Shown here: one piece after another, positions 1-5,972 of the stretch | Numbering within the stretch: the stretch's first letter is position 1 | Layout: the number at the start of each line of letters is the position of its first letter | Assembly: GCA_045611635.1 (NCBI GenBank) | Contig: JAZKXL010000039.1 | Span: 1 to 31,877, forward strand | Direction of reading: 5' to 3' | From: Fimenecus sp045611635 | Lineage (GTDB): Bacteria; Bacillota; Clostridia; Oscillospirales; Acutalibacteraceae | DNA: 31,877 nt | Translations under genes and position numbers: made by a program | The notes under the pieces: model-generated | The model's database searches: none | The model's input: the letters and a program-made list of their open reading frames with translations, nothing else | Told to the model about the DNA's origin: nothing

Positions 1-44
1 TCTTAATCAGGGTGTCCAGGGTTCGAGTCCCTGAAGGTGTACCA
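1..44 (+). tRNA. tRNA-Lys (CTT), 3' part
   Basis: The window opens inside the anticodon loop. Base 1 corresponds to U33, bases 2-4 are the anticodon CTT, and the 3' half of the anticodon stem (TCAGG) follows. A five-base T stem CAGGG/CCCTG encloses TTCGAGT, and the acceptor 3' strand ends in ACCA with the CCA encoded. The 5' half lies outside the window, so the Lys identity rests on the anticodon and loop context. Confidence 0.85.
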
Positions 45-56
45 TTCGAGATATAC

Positions 57-132
57 GGCCCGTTGGTCAAGTGGCCTAAGACTCCGGCCTCTCACGCCGG
101 CAACACGAGTTCGAATCTCGTACGGGTCACCA
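57..132 (+). tRNA. tRNA-Glu (CTC)
   Basis: This is a complete 76-nt cloverleaf. The acceptor stem GGCCCGT pairs with ACGGGTC with one G-U pair. The anticodon stem CCGGC/GCCGG encloses the loop CTCTCAC with anticodon CTC. The T arm CACGAG-TTCGAAT-CTCGT is intact, the discriminator base is A, and CCA is encoded. It lies 12 bases after tRNA-Lys and is probably co-transcribed with it. Confidence 0.93.
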
Positions 133-190
133 TTAGACTAAAAAAGGTCTTATAATATTACAAAAAATTGGCTTAAAAGGTCAATTCATA

Positions 191-306
<116 letters not shown>

Positions 307-313
307 TAAATAT

Positions 314-389
314 TCCTCTATAGCTCAGTCGGTAGAGCATGCGGCTGTTAACCGCAGGGTCGTTGGTTCGAGTCCAACTGGGGGAGCCA
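314..389 (+). tRNA. tRNA-Asn (GTT)
   Basis: This is a complete 76-nt cloverleaf. TCCTCTA pairs with TGGGGGA, using G-U pairs, as the acceptor stem. The D arm is TAGCTCAGTCGGTAGAGCA. The anticodon stem GCGG/CCGC encloses CTGTTAA with anticodon GTT. The T arm GTTGG-TTCGAGT-CCAAC is intact and CCA is encoded. It is the last gene of the stable-RNA block; a terminator begins two bases later. Confidence 0.94.
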
Positions 390-530
390 GAAAAATCCGT
401 TCACGTAAGTGGGCGGATTTTTTTACTTATTCACTATTACAACTTTTTATTCTTCACTAATTAAAACTTTTGTAAACGGATTTTAAAGTGAGAAGTAATA
501 GTGAAGAGGTGTTGTAAAATGAAGTTTTTA
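388..530 (+). repeat. Intergenic repeat, copy A (terminator plus large inverted repeat)
   Basis: This non-coding segment recurs at 1632-1779 with only scattered changes. Behind the terminator it holds an 11-bp inverted repeat, TTCACTATTAC at 430-440 and GTAATAGTGAA at 495-505. Inner AT-rich arms (CTTCACT...AGTGAG) can form a long imperfect hairpin. No coding potential is seen. It is probably part of a tandem duplication of the toxin-immunity module, or a small dispersed repeat that rode along with it. Confidence 0.75.
391..425 (+). terminator. Rho-independent terminator of the tRNA/5S block
   Basis: A 14-bp stem AAAAATCCGTTCAC / GTGGGCGGATTTTT with two G-U pairs closes on a GTAA (GNRA-type) tetraloop and is followed by T residues. 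It starts directly after the tRNA-Asn CCA. A near-identical copy with one compensatory G-to-A change lies at 1635-1668 behind the first barstar gene. Confidence 0.88.
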
Positions 531-586
531 GAGATAGCACGATAATGTTTCCGACTGTAAGGGTCGTGAAGATTTAAAAATTGCTC

Positions 587-615
587 TTGACAAAATAAAA
601 ATTAATGTATATACT
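587..615 (+). promoter_or_regulatory. Sigma-A promoter of the MuF-barnase toxin gene
   Basis: The sequence reads TTGACA (587-592), a 17-base spacer, then TATACT (610-615), close to the sigma-A consensus. The start point should be near 622, exactly where a hairpin begins. This rules out translation from the ATG at 605 and supports the ATG at 668. Confidence 0.8.
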
Positions 616-621
616 GCAAAT

Positions 622-650
622 AGAGGGAACAAATGTTCTCTCTATTTTTG
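622..650 (+). promoter_or_regulatory. Leader hairpin at the 5' end of the toxin mRNA, possible attenuator
   Basis: AGAGGGAAC-AAAT-GTTCTCTCT forms a 9-bp stem with one G-U pair at the predicted transcript start, followed by ATTTTTG. It could act as a weak terminator/attenuator or as a 5' mRNA-stabilising hairpin. The sequence does not decide which. Confidence 0.45.
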
Positions 651-667
651 ATTATATGGAGGAATTT

Positions 668-994
668 ATGACAAAATTTAAAAACAATAAATATTTTGTC
701 AGAAAAACTATCGTGTATTACGATGAATCGCAATGTGTAGAGAAAGATTTGCTTGATACATTTGAACCCGTTGCTATACAGAGCAAAAATTATAAGAATT
801 GGCGAGCAATACTTGACTTAAAGACTTGTATTGACTGCCGTTCAAGGCATGGCCAGATTTATAGCAGTGATGATGTTGTTGACTCTGAACCACCATTGCA
901 TAATAATTGTAGATGTGATATTATACCAATGAAATCGATTGAAGCAGGTAATGCTACAAAAAAACGAAAAAGATGGTGCGAATTATTGGCTTAA
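668..994 (+). CDS. MuF-type domain fragment, N-terminal part of a frameshifted MuF-barnase toxin
   Basis: This frame encodes 108 residues from the ATG at 668, which has a GGAGGA ribosome site at 658-663. Residues 54-87 carry the end of the phage Mu gpF/SPP1 gp7-like (MuF) domain: C54-x2-C57, H61-G, then a PPLHxNCRC motif with H78, C81 and C83. MuF domains are known to carry polymorphic toxin domains at their C-terminus in Firmicutes and their phages. Here the frame runs off at an A7 run (958-964) into a short unrelated tail, while the barnase domain continues in the +1 frame. Removing one A gives an uninterrupted 203-residue protein (668-1280). Only a stub of the MuF region is present and no capsid genes are nearby, so this is a toxin cassette rather than a working head protein. 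The frameshift could be a sequencing error, a real mutation or transcript slippage. Confidence 0.7.
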   Translation: MTKFKNNKYFVRKTIVYYDESQCVEKDLLDTFEPVAIQSKNYKNWRAILDLKTCIDCRSRHGQIYSSDDVVDSEPPLHNNCRCDIIPMKSIEAGNATKKRKRWCELLA

Positions 995-1280
995 ATATTT
1001 TGGTGAATTACCGAAATATTATATTACAAAAGATGATGATTATTTGGCTGGTTGGAGAGATGGAAAATCACTTACAAAATACATTTCTGGGAAAATGATA
1101 GGTGGAAATATTTATTGTAATTCTAATATTCATTTGCCTGATGCACCCGGAAGAATTTGGTATGAAGCAGATATAAATTATTATGAAGGCAGAAGAAACA
1201 GACACAGGGTCTTGTGGTCAAATGACGGATTGATATTTGTAACATACGATCATTATGAAACTTTTTATGAGATTATTTAG
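939..1280 (+). CDS. Barnase-family ribonuclease (toxin catalytic domain)
   Basis: This is the C-terminal toxin domain, in the +1 frame relative to the MuF fragment. It matches extracellular guanyl-specific RNases of the barnase family over its full length. Counting from the nominal start at 939, all four key residues are present with barnase spacing: K31 (YITK), general base E76 (YEADIN), R90 (HRVLWS) and general acid H105 (DHYETF). The fold markers GKxIGG and LPxxPGRxWYEADIN are also present. It would cleave cellular RNA. The nominal start is a TTG without a convincing ribosome site, so the domain is probably meant to be read as part of the 668-1280 fusion. Its stop codon at 1278-1280 lies 10 bases before the barstar ATG, and the gene end contains the ribosome site of its antidote. 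The family assignment is confident; whether the domain is expressed is not. Confidence 0.85.
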   Translation: MKQVMLQKNEKDGANYWLKYFGELPKYYITKDDDYLAGWRDGKSLTKYISGKMIGGNIYCNSNIHLPDAPGRIWYEADINYYEGRRNRHRVLWSNDGLIFVTYDHYETFYEII

Positions 1281-1290
1281 GAGAATTAAT

Positions 1291-1602
1291 ATGGAAGGAA
1301 AGAAAACAATTACATTAGATTTAACCGACTGTAAATATCTTGGTGAATTACATGAACGAATCAGAATAGCATTTGATTTTCCCGAATGGTATGGTGCTAA
1401 TTGGGATGCGTTCTGGGATTTGTTATGGAGTGAATGTGATGCTGATGAGGTTGTTATTGTTGGTGAACAAACAATGTCTAAAGAATTTAATAATCAACTT
1501 AAAGATATGCATGAAATGTTAGATGAGCTTGTTAATGAACGGACTGAGGATAGCAAAATTTTTGATGATATAAAACCTTTTTCCTACAGGATTGAAAGCT
1601 AA
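1291..1602 (+). CDS. Barstar-family ribonuclease inhibitor (immunity protein)
   Basis: The product has 103 residues. The ATG at 1291 is chosen over an upstream in-frame ATG at 1255 because TAGGAG lies eight bases before it and because 1255 falls inside the toxin gene. It matches barstar: a central WYGANWDAFWDLL helix (33-45) carries D39 and D43, at the positions of barstar D35 and D39, which plug the barnase active site. Barstar binds the RNase in the cytoplasm and blocks it. Coupling to the toxin (10-base gap, shared ribosome site) is typical of a toxin-immunity pair. Since both toxin-blocking acids are kept, this copy looks functional even though the toxin frame is broken. Confidence 0.9.
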   Translation: MEGKKTITLDLTDCKYLGELHERIRIAFDFPEWYGANWDAFWDLLWSECDADEVVIVGEQTMSKEFNNQLKDMHEMLDELVNERTEDSKIFDDIKPFSYRIES

Positions 1603-1631
1603 ATAGCAGTTTGATTTTCGTTACACAGACA

Positions 1632-1779
1632 CAGAAAAATCCGTTCACGTAAGTGGACGGATTTTTTTACTTAGTCACTATTAACTTTTCACTCTTCACT
1701 AATTAAAACTTTTGTGAAAAGATTTTAAAGTAAGAAGTAATAGTGAAGTTAAGATGTGTATTGTAAAATGCAGTTTTTA
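1632..1779 (+). repeat. Intergenic repeat, copy B
   Basis: This is the second copy of the 388-530 segment: terminator, then an inverted repeat CACTATTA (1676-1683) / TAATAGTG (1738-1745) with AT-rich arms between. Homology stops near 1779. It resumes at 1795 with sequence equivalent to 1265 onward, so about 730 bp containing promoter and toxin are missing in this copy. Confidence 0.75.
1635..1668 (+). terminator. Terminator behind barstar (copy of the tRNA-block terminator)
   Basis: The stem AAAAATCCGTTCAC / GTGGACGGATTTTT has a GTAA loop and a T tail, and lies 32 bases after the barstar stop. It matches the terminator at 391-425 apart from one base that turns a G-U pair into an A-U pair. 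Confidence 0.85.
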
Positions 1780-1820
1780 TTGTTACAAGCGAGCTTATGA
1801 GATTGTTTAGGAGATTTAAT

Positions 1821-2033
1821 ATGGAAGAAAAGAAAACAATTACATTAGATTTAACCGACTGTAAATATCTTGGTGAATTACACGAACGAATCAGAGTGGC
1901 ATTTGATTTTCCTGAATGGTATGGTGCAAATTTAAGTGCATTTGATGACTTGTTGTGGACCGAATGCGATGCTGAAGAGTTGATAATTATTGCATGCTTA
2001 CCACTTTTGTGCTATACTACATCCAAGCAGTGA
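1821..2033 (+). pseudogene. Truncated second barstar gene
   Basis: From the ATG at 1821, with TTTAGGAG upstream as in copy A, the first 55 or so residues are nearly identical to the barstar at 1291. The frame then leaves the family near position 1992 and ends in an unrelated tail, 70 residues in total. The C-terminal third of barstar is gone. The loop that plugs barnase has changed from WDAFWD to LSAFDD, so one of the two key acids (position 39) is now Ser. The bases before it (1795-1812) are the last codons of a toxin gene, including its stop. This shows that a complete second module was once present and was cut down by deletion. No promoter is visible for it. Confidence 0.75.
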
Positions 2034-2044
2034 TGAAATAAATT

Positions 2045-2074
2045 TTGATTTTTTAAACTGCTAAAAAGTATATT
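2045..2074 (+). promoter_or_regulatory. Likely promoter of the alpha/beta hydrolase gene
   Basis: TTGATT (2045-2050), an 18-base spacer and TATATT (2069-2074) lie upstream of the gene at 2107. A six-bp inverted repeat TAACTA/TAGTTA (2076-2081, 2087-2092) follows around the expected start point, just before the ribosome site GTGAGG. Confidence 0.45.
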
Positions 2075-2106
2075 CTAACTAAAAGATAGTTAAGAGTGAG
2101 GATTTT

Positions 2107-3036
2107 ATGGATAAAAATGTTTACACACGAGGGAAAATAGCGCAATATTGGTATAATTTTACCGAATTACTTGTTTATGCACTCACTGTGCGTCCGTGTC
2201 CTCAAAATTTAGAATATAAAATTACTCCCTACGACAATGGTAAGCAAAATAAAATCTATACATATAGCCGAAAGGATTTAAAAACTGAGAAAAAGCCACT
2301 TTTTATTTATATTCACGGTGGCGGTTGGCTTTCGGGTGTAACACCAATGAGAAACCGTTACATTTCACAGTGGGCAAATAAAGGATTTTTTACTGCGTCA
2401 ATCGGCTATACTTGGGCGCCTGATAAGGTGTATCCTGCACAACTTCACGAGGTTTTTAAGGCGCTTGACCAAATTCTTGATACCGCTGAAGAAAATAACT
2501 TTGACCCTGAAAATATTGTAATTGCAGGGGAAAGCGCAGGTGGCTACTATATCACTTATGTTGCATCTTGTTTTAGTGATAAGTCAATCCTTGATGCACT
2601 AGGCATAGAATTTAAACATTTTGGTAAGGCAAAAATTAAAGCGCTTGTATCAATTTGTGGTTGTTATGATTTGCAACGACTTACAGACGTGAAAAAAGAA
2701 CAATCCACATTTCCTGATATGAAAAAGATGGTACCAACATTTTTAGGCAAAACTCTTGAAGAAACAAGAGAATATTTAAAAACTGATGACGCAAAATACT
2801 GCTCGCCTAAAATTACTGATAAGTTTCCACCAACTTATGCTGTGTGGTCAACAAACGATAAATTGAGATATGAAACTTTTGATTTGTGTGCAAGTTTGGA
2901 TAAATTAGGTGTACCAAATAAGCAATATAAGGCGAACGGAATTATTGGCAATCACGCTTGGGCAATAATGCCAATTTTTAGAAAAAGTAAAATTTGCTTT
3001 GAAGATGCCTATGAATTTGTAAAAAAATATATTTAA
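2107..3036 (+). CDS. Alpha/beta hydrolase (esterase/lipase-like)
   Basis: The 309-residue product belongs to the hormone-sensitive-lipase-like branch of the alpha/beta hydrolase fold. The oxyanion-hole motif HGGGW starts at H70. The nucleophile is S143 in GESAGG, with D251 (STND) and H283 (GNHAW) as the likely rest of the triad. No signal peptide or membrane segment is seen, so it is probably a cytoplasmic carboxylesterase or amidase of unknown substrate. The start has GTGAGG seven bases upstream. It has its own likely promoter (2045-2074) and terminator (3038-3069), so it is probably monocistronic. Confidence 0.85.
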   Translation: MDKNVYTRGKIAQYWYNFTELLVYALTVRPCPQNLEYKITPYDNGKQNKIYTYSRKDLKTEKKPLFIYIHGGGWLSGVTPMRNRYISQWANKGFFTASIGYTWAPDKVYPAQLHEVFKALDQILDTAEENNFDPENIVIAGESAGGYYITYVASCFSDKSILDALGIEFKHFGKAKIKALVSICGCYDLQRLTDVKKEQSTFPDMKKMVPTFLGKTLEETREYLKTDDAKYCSPKITDKFPPTYAVWSTNDKLRYETFDLCASLDKLGVPNKQYKANGIIGNHAWAIMPIFRKSKICFEDAYEFVKKYI

Positions 3037-3037
3037 A

Positions 3038-3070
3038 TAAAAAGGTAGGATTTATGTCCTGCCTTTTTTG
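3038..3070 (+). terminator. Terminator after the hydrolase gene
   Basis: The stem AAAAGGTAGGA / TCCTGCCTTTT includes one G-U pair, has a short loop and is followed by a run of T. Confidence 0.8.
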
Positions 3071-3093
3071 TGTGCCAAATTAACAAATAAATC

Positions 3094-3122
3094 TTGACTA
3101 TGTTGTGCAAAAGTGCTAATAT
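3094..3122 (+). promoter_or_regulatory. Promoter of the SulP transporter gene
   Basis: TTGACT (3094-3099), a 17-base spacer and TAATAT (3117-3122) lie 46 bases before the chosen start codon. Confidence 0.7.
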
Positions 3123-3167
3123 TTTAAACGTTATTTGATAATAAAACTTTGAGTGGATGAGGTATAT

Positions 3168-4823
3168 ATGAAAAATTTTTATCTTAAACCGAAACTTTTT
3201 TCGGTACTTAAAAATTATAAAAAAGAACAATTGGTAAAAGATATTGTAGCAGGCATAATTGTTGCAATTATCGCTTTGCCATTGTCAATCGCATTAGCAT
3301 TGGCATCAGGTGTTGAACCGGCTTGCGGCGTTTATACGGCAATTTTTGCAGGGTTTATGGTATCTTTTCTTGGGGGTAGTAGAGTTCAAATTGCAGGACC
3401 TACTGCAGCATTTGCCACTGTTGTTGCGGGAATTGTTGCAACTCAGGGTATGGACGGTTTAATTATCGCCACAATTCTTGCAGGTATTTTCTTGATTTTA
3501 ATGGGTGTATTTAAGTTAGGTTCACTTATTAAATTTATTCCATATACAATAACCACAGGTTTTACAGCAGGTATTGCAGTTACAATATTTATAGGACAAA
3601 TTAAAGATTTTCTTGGCCTTCAATATGCTGATGGCGTTAAACCTATTGAGACTATTGAAAAAATTGAGGCAAATATTCACGCTATTGGCACATTTAGTTG
3701 GCAGGCACTTTTAGTGGGTGCAGTGTCACTTGCTATTTTAATTATTTACCCTAAATTTGAGAAAAAAGTTCCACCATCACTTATTGCAGTAATTGTCGGT
3801 GCCCTTATGGTGAAGTTTATTCCTGGGCTTGATAATGGTGTTTTCACAATTGGTGAGCTTTATACTATTCCATCGGGTTTTCCGGAATTTGCATTGACAA
3901 ATATGGAGTTCAGTTTTGCAAAAATATCGGCAGTTTTGCCTGATGCATTTACTATTGCAATTCTTGCAGCAATTGAGTCACTGCTTTCTTGTGTTGTTGC
4001 TGACAGCATGGTGAATTCTCGTCACAACTCAAATGCTGAGTTGGTGGCTCAAGGCGTTGGTAATATTGCATCAGTATTATTCGGTGGAATTCCTGCTACA
4101 GGTGCTATTGCAAGAACTGCTGCAAATGCTAAAAATGGTGGTCGTACACCAATTGCAGGTATGGTGCATGCAGTTGTGCTTTTACTTGTTCTTTTATTCC
4201 TTATGCCACTTGCAGGGCTTATTCCTATGCCAACAATCGCAGCAATTCTTTTTATGGTTGCTTATAATATGAGCGAATACAAGAAATTTATTAAAACTGT
4301 AAAAACTGCGCCGAAAAGTGATACTGTAGTTATGATAATTACATTTGGTCTTACTGTTATTTTTGACTTAGTTGTTGCCATTGAGGTTGGTATGATTCTT
4401 GCAGCTATGTTGTTTATGAAGCGAATGAGTGAAGAAACAACGGTTAAAGGTTGGGAATACACTGAAAATGACACGGATAGTATCGATTTGAAGTCAGTGC
4501 CGAAAAATGTAAGAGTTTATGAAATCAGTGGTCCTCTTTTCTTTGGTGCAGCTGATAAAATTCTTGATATTACTTTCAAAGAATACACAAGTTGCCTTGT
4601 GCTTAGAATGAGAGCAGTTTCAGCAATAGATGCAACTGCAATGAATTCACTTGAACAACTTTACACTAAGTGTAAGAGTAAAGGTGTTGCCCTTGTTCTT
4701 TCTCATGTGAACGAGCAACCGTTACACGCAATGCAAAAATCAGGTTTTTATGACAAATTAGGCGCCGAAAACTTTTGCGCACATATTGATGATGCACTTG
4801 TTCGTGCAAATGAAATAAAATAA
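3168..4823 (+). CDS. SulP/SLC26-family anion transporter with STAS domain
   Basis: The product has 551 residues. The ATG at 3168 is preferred over a GTG at 3153 because GAGG lies at 3159-3162. It opens with the SulP N-terminus (KDIVAGIIVAIIALPLSIALALASGV), given here in part only, and continues through 10 or more hydrophobic segments. These include the AGPTAAFATVVAG region and the family signature around GNIASVLFGGIPATGAIARTA. The last 110 residues or so form a cytoplasmic STAS domain (LFFGAADKI...SAIDATAMNSLEQL). SulP proteins carry sulfate, bicarbonate or other anions across the membrane; the substrate cannot be read from the sequence and no carbonic anhydrase gene lies nearby. No terminator is visible after it, so read-through into 4888 is possible. 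Confidence 0.93.
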   Translation: MKNFYLKPKLFSVLKNYKKEQLVKDIVAGIIVAIIALPLSIALALASGVEPACGVYTAIFAGFMVSFLGGSRVQIAGPTAAFATVVAGIVATQGMDGLIIATILAGIFLILMGVFKLGSLIKFIPYTITTGFTAGIAVTIFIGQIKDFLGLQYADGVKPIETIEKIEANIHAIGTFSWQALLVGAVSLAILIIYPKFEKKVPPSLIAVIVGALMVKFIPGLDNGVFTIGELYTIPSGFPEFALTNMEFSFAKISAVLPDAFTIAILAAIESLLSCVVADSMVNSRHNSNAELVAQGVGNIASVLFGGIPATGAIARTAANAKNGGRTPIAGMVHAVVLLLVLLFLMPLAGLIPMPTIAAILFMVAYNMSEYKKFIKTVKTAPKSDTVVMIITFGLTVIFDLVVAIEVGMILAAMLFMKRMSEETTVKGWEYTENDTDSIDLKSVPKNVRVYEISGPLFFGAADKILDITFKEYTSCLVLRMRAVSAIDATAMNSLEQLYTKCKSKGVALVLSHVNEQPLHAMQKSGFYDKLGAENFCAHIDDALVRANEIK

Positions 4824-4887
4824 ATTAAAACTATAATACTTCTTGTTTTTTTGGTAAATACTATTAAAAAAATAAAGGAGTATTTTT

Positions 4888-5322
4888 ATGATTGAACAAG
4901 ATACAATAAAATTATTGCGTGAGTGTGATGCAGGAATTAAAATGGGTGTTTCATCTATTGATGATGTGCTCAGTTATGTGAAATCAGACCGATTGAAAAA
5001 AGACCTTGAGGACTGTAAAGAAGAACATAACAAGCTTGATAAAGAACTTCAGGAACTTCTTGACCGTTATCGCGATGATGGTAAAGAGCCAAATCCAATG
5101 GCAAAAGGTATGTCTTGGATGAAAACTAATATGAAACTTGTTATGAATGAATCTGACCACACAATTGCGGATTTGATTACTGATGGTTGTAATATGGGCG
5201 TAAAATCCCTTAATAAGTATCTTAATAAATACGTTGCAGCAGATGAAAAATCAAAGGATATTTGCAAAAGACTTATAAATCTTGAAGAAGATTTGACAAT
5301 TCAAATGCGACAGTTTTTGTAA
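4888..5322 (+). CDS. Predicted helical-bundle protein of unknown function
   Basis: The 144-residue, highly charged soluble protein starts at an ATG with AAAGGAG seven bases upstream. It appears entirely alpha-helical, with heptad-like stretches at residues 36-62 (DRLKKDLEDCKEEHNKLDKE) and 75-140, and no signal peptide. Its pattern resembles ferritin-like or DUF2383-type four-helix bundles, but that is only an impression from helix layout and no metal-binding signature is clear. It lies between the SulP and tspO genes on the same strand and may be co-transcribed with them. Confidence 0.7.
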   Translation: MIEQDTIKLLRECDAGIKMGVSSIDDVLSYVKSDRLKKDLEDCKEEHNKLDKELQELLDRYRDDGKEPNPMAKGMSWMKTNMKLVMNESDHTIADLITDGCNMGVKSLNKYLNKYVAADEKSKDICKRLINLEEDLTIQMRQFL

Positions 5323-5337
5323 TGGTATAAGTGTAAT

Positions 5338-5364
5338 CCCCTCGGCATAAAATATGTCGGGGGG
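5338..5364 (+). promoter_or_regulatory. 12-bp hairpin that sequesters the tspO ribosome-binding site
   Basis: CCCCTCGGCATA (5338-5349), a loop AAA, and TATGTCGGGGGG (5353-5364) pair over 12 bp with two G-U pairs. The 3' arm contains the only Shine-Dalgarno-like sequence (GGGGGG) for the ATG at 5372. An extended -10 (TGGTATAAG, 5323-5331) would start transcription at about 5338, on the first base of the stem. There is no T tract, so it is not a normal terminator. Confidence 0.6.
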
Positions 5365-5371
5365 ATTCATT

Positions 5372-5839
5372 ATGATAATTATGTGGAAGAAATTTTTATT
5401 ATGCCTTGCGCTTCCGTTAGGCGTAGGGGGATTATCAGCATTACTTACTTCAGGGAATATGCAGTTGTTTGAAGAAATCAACAAGCCACCGTTGTCGCCA
5501 CCTGGTTGGATTTTCCCTGTGGTGTGGACAATTCTTTATATTTTAATGGGTATAGCATTTTATCTTATAGTTATAGCAAAAAAACGCAATGAAACATTGC
5601 CGGCATACGTTTCATTTGGCGTACAGTTGTTCTTTAATTTCTTTTGGTCAATTATTTTCTTTAATGCAAAAGCATATTTGCTCGCATTTATTTGGCTTGT
5701 TTTACTGTGGGTTGCAATTATTTCGAATATTTATTTTTTCTATAAAATCAATAAAACCGCAGGTAAACTTTTAATTCCATATCTTGTATGGGTAACTTTC
5801 GCAGGATACTTGAACTTAGGAATATATTTATTGAATTAA
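5372..5839 (+). CDS. tspO: TspO/MBR-family tryptophan-rich membrane protein
   Basis: The 155-residue integral membrane protein has five hydrophobic segments, the TspO layout. The family signature PPLSPPGWIFPVVWTILY sits near residues 32-49. Other hallmarks are the Trp- and Phe-rich segment FFNFFWSIIFF and a final segment ending GIYLLN. TspO proteins bind tetrapyrroles and related ligands and are linked to porphyrin handling and stress in bacteria. The start at 5372 is chosen because the G-rich ribosome site ends seven bases before it; the ATG at 5354 lies inside the hairpin arm. Translation may be restrained by the 5338-5364 hairpin. It is followed by a clear terminator. Confidence 0.9.
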   Translation: MIIMWKKFLLCLALPLGVGGLSALLTSGNMQLFEEINKPPLSPPGWIFPVVWTILYILMGIAFYLIVIAKKRNETLPAYVSFGVQLFFNFFWSIIFFNAKAYLLAFIWLVLLWVAIISNIYFFYKINKTAGKLLIPYLVWVTFAGYLNLGIYLLN

Positions 5840-5843
5840 GCTA

Positions 5844-5873
5844 AAAAGAGTCACCATTGGGTGACTCTTTTGT
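5844..5873 (+). terminator. Terminator after tspO
   Basis: A perfect 12-bp stem AAAAGAGTCACC / GGTGACTCTTTT with a four-base loop and T tail lies five bases after the tspO stop. Confidence 0.9.
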
Positions 5874-5915
5874 TAAATTCCCATTTTTCAATAGATATCA
5901 AAAGACGGATTTCCG

Positions 5916-5944
5916 TTGACGGTTTTTCCATTCTATGCTAAAAT
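5916..5944 (+). promoter_or_regulatory. Promoter of the dusB-comF operon
   Basis: TTGACG (5916-5921), a 17-base spacer ending in TGC (an extended -10) and TAAAAT (5939-5944) lie 28 bases before the dusB start. Confidence 0.75.
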
Positions 5945-5972
5945 ACCACTATCAATTTAAATGAGGTACATT

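Noticed and set aside
605..667. Translation of the MuF fragment from the ATG at 605
   Set aside because: The ATG overlaps the spacer and -10 of a near-consensus promoter whose start is about 622, and the only good ribosome site (GGAGGA) precedes the ATG at 668.
958..964. Programmed -1 ribosomal frameshift on the A AAA AAA heptamer
   Set aside because: The barnase frame is +1 relative to the MuF frame, so a -1 slip gives the wrong frame. Loss of one A by mutation, sequencing error or transcript slippage fits instead.
426..2033. Prophage or prophage remnant, suggested by the MuF motif
   Set aside because: No terminase, portal, capsid, integrase or lysis genes and no attachment-site repeat of the tRNA are seen. 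MuF segments also occur as carriers of toxin domains.
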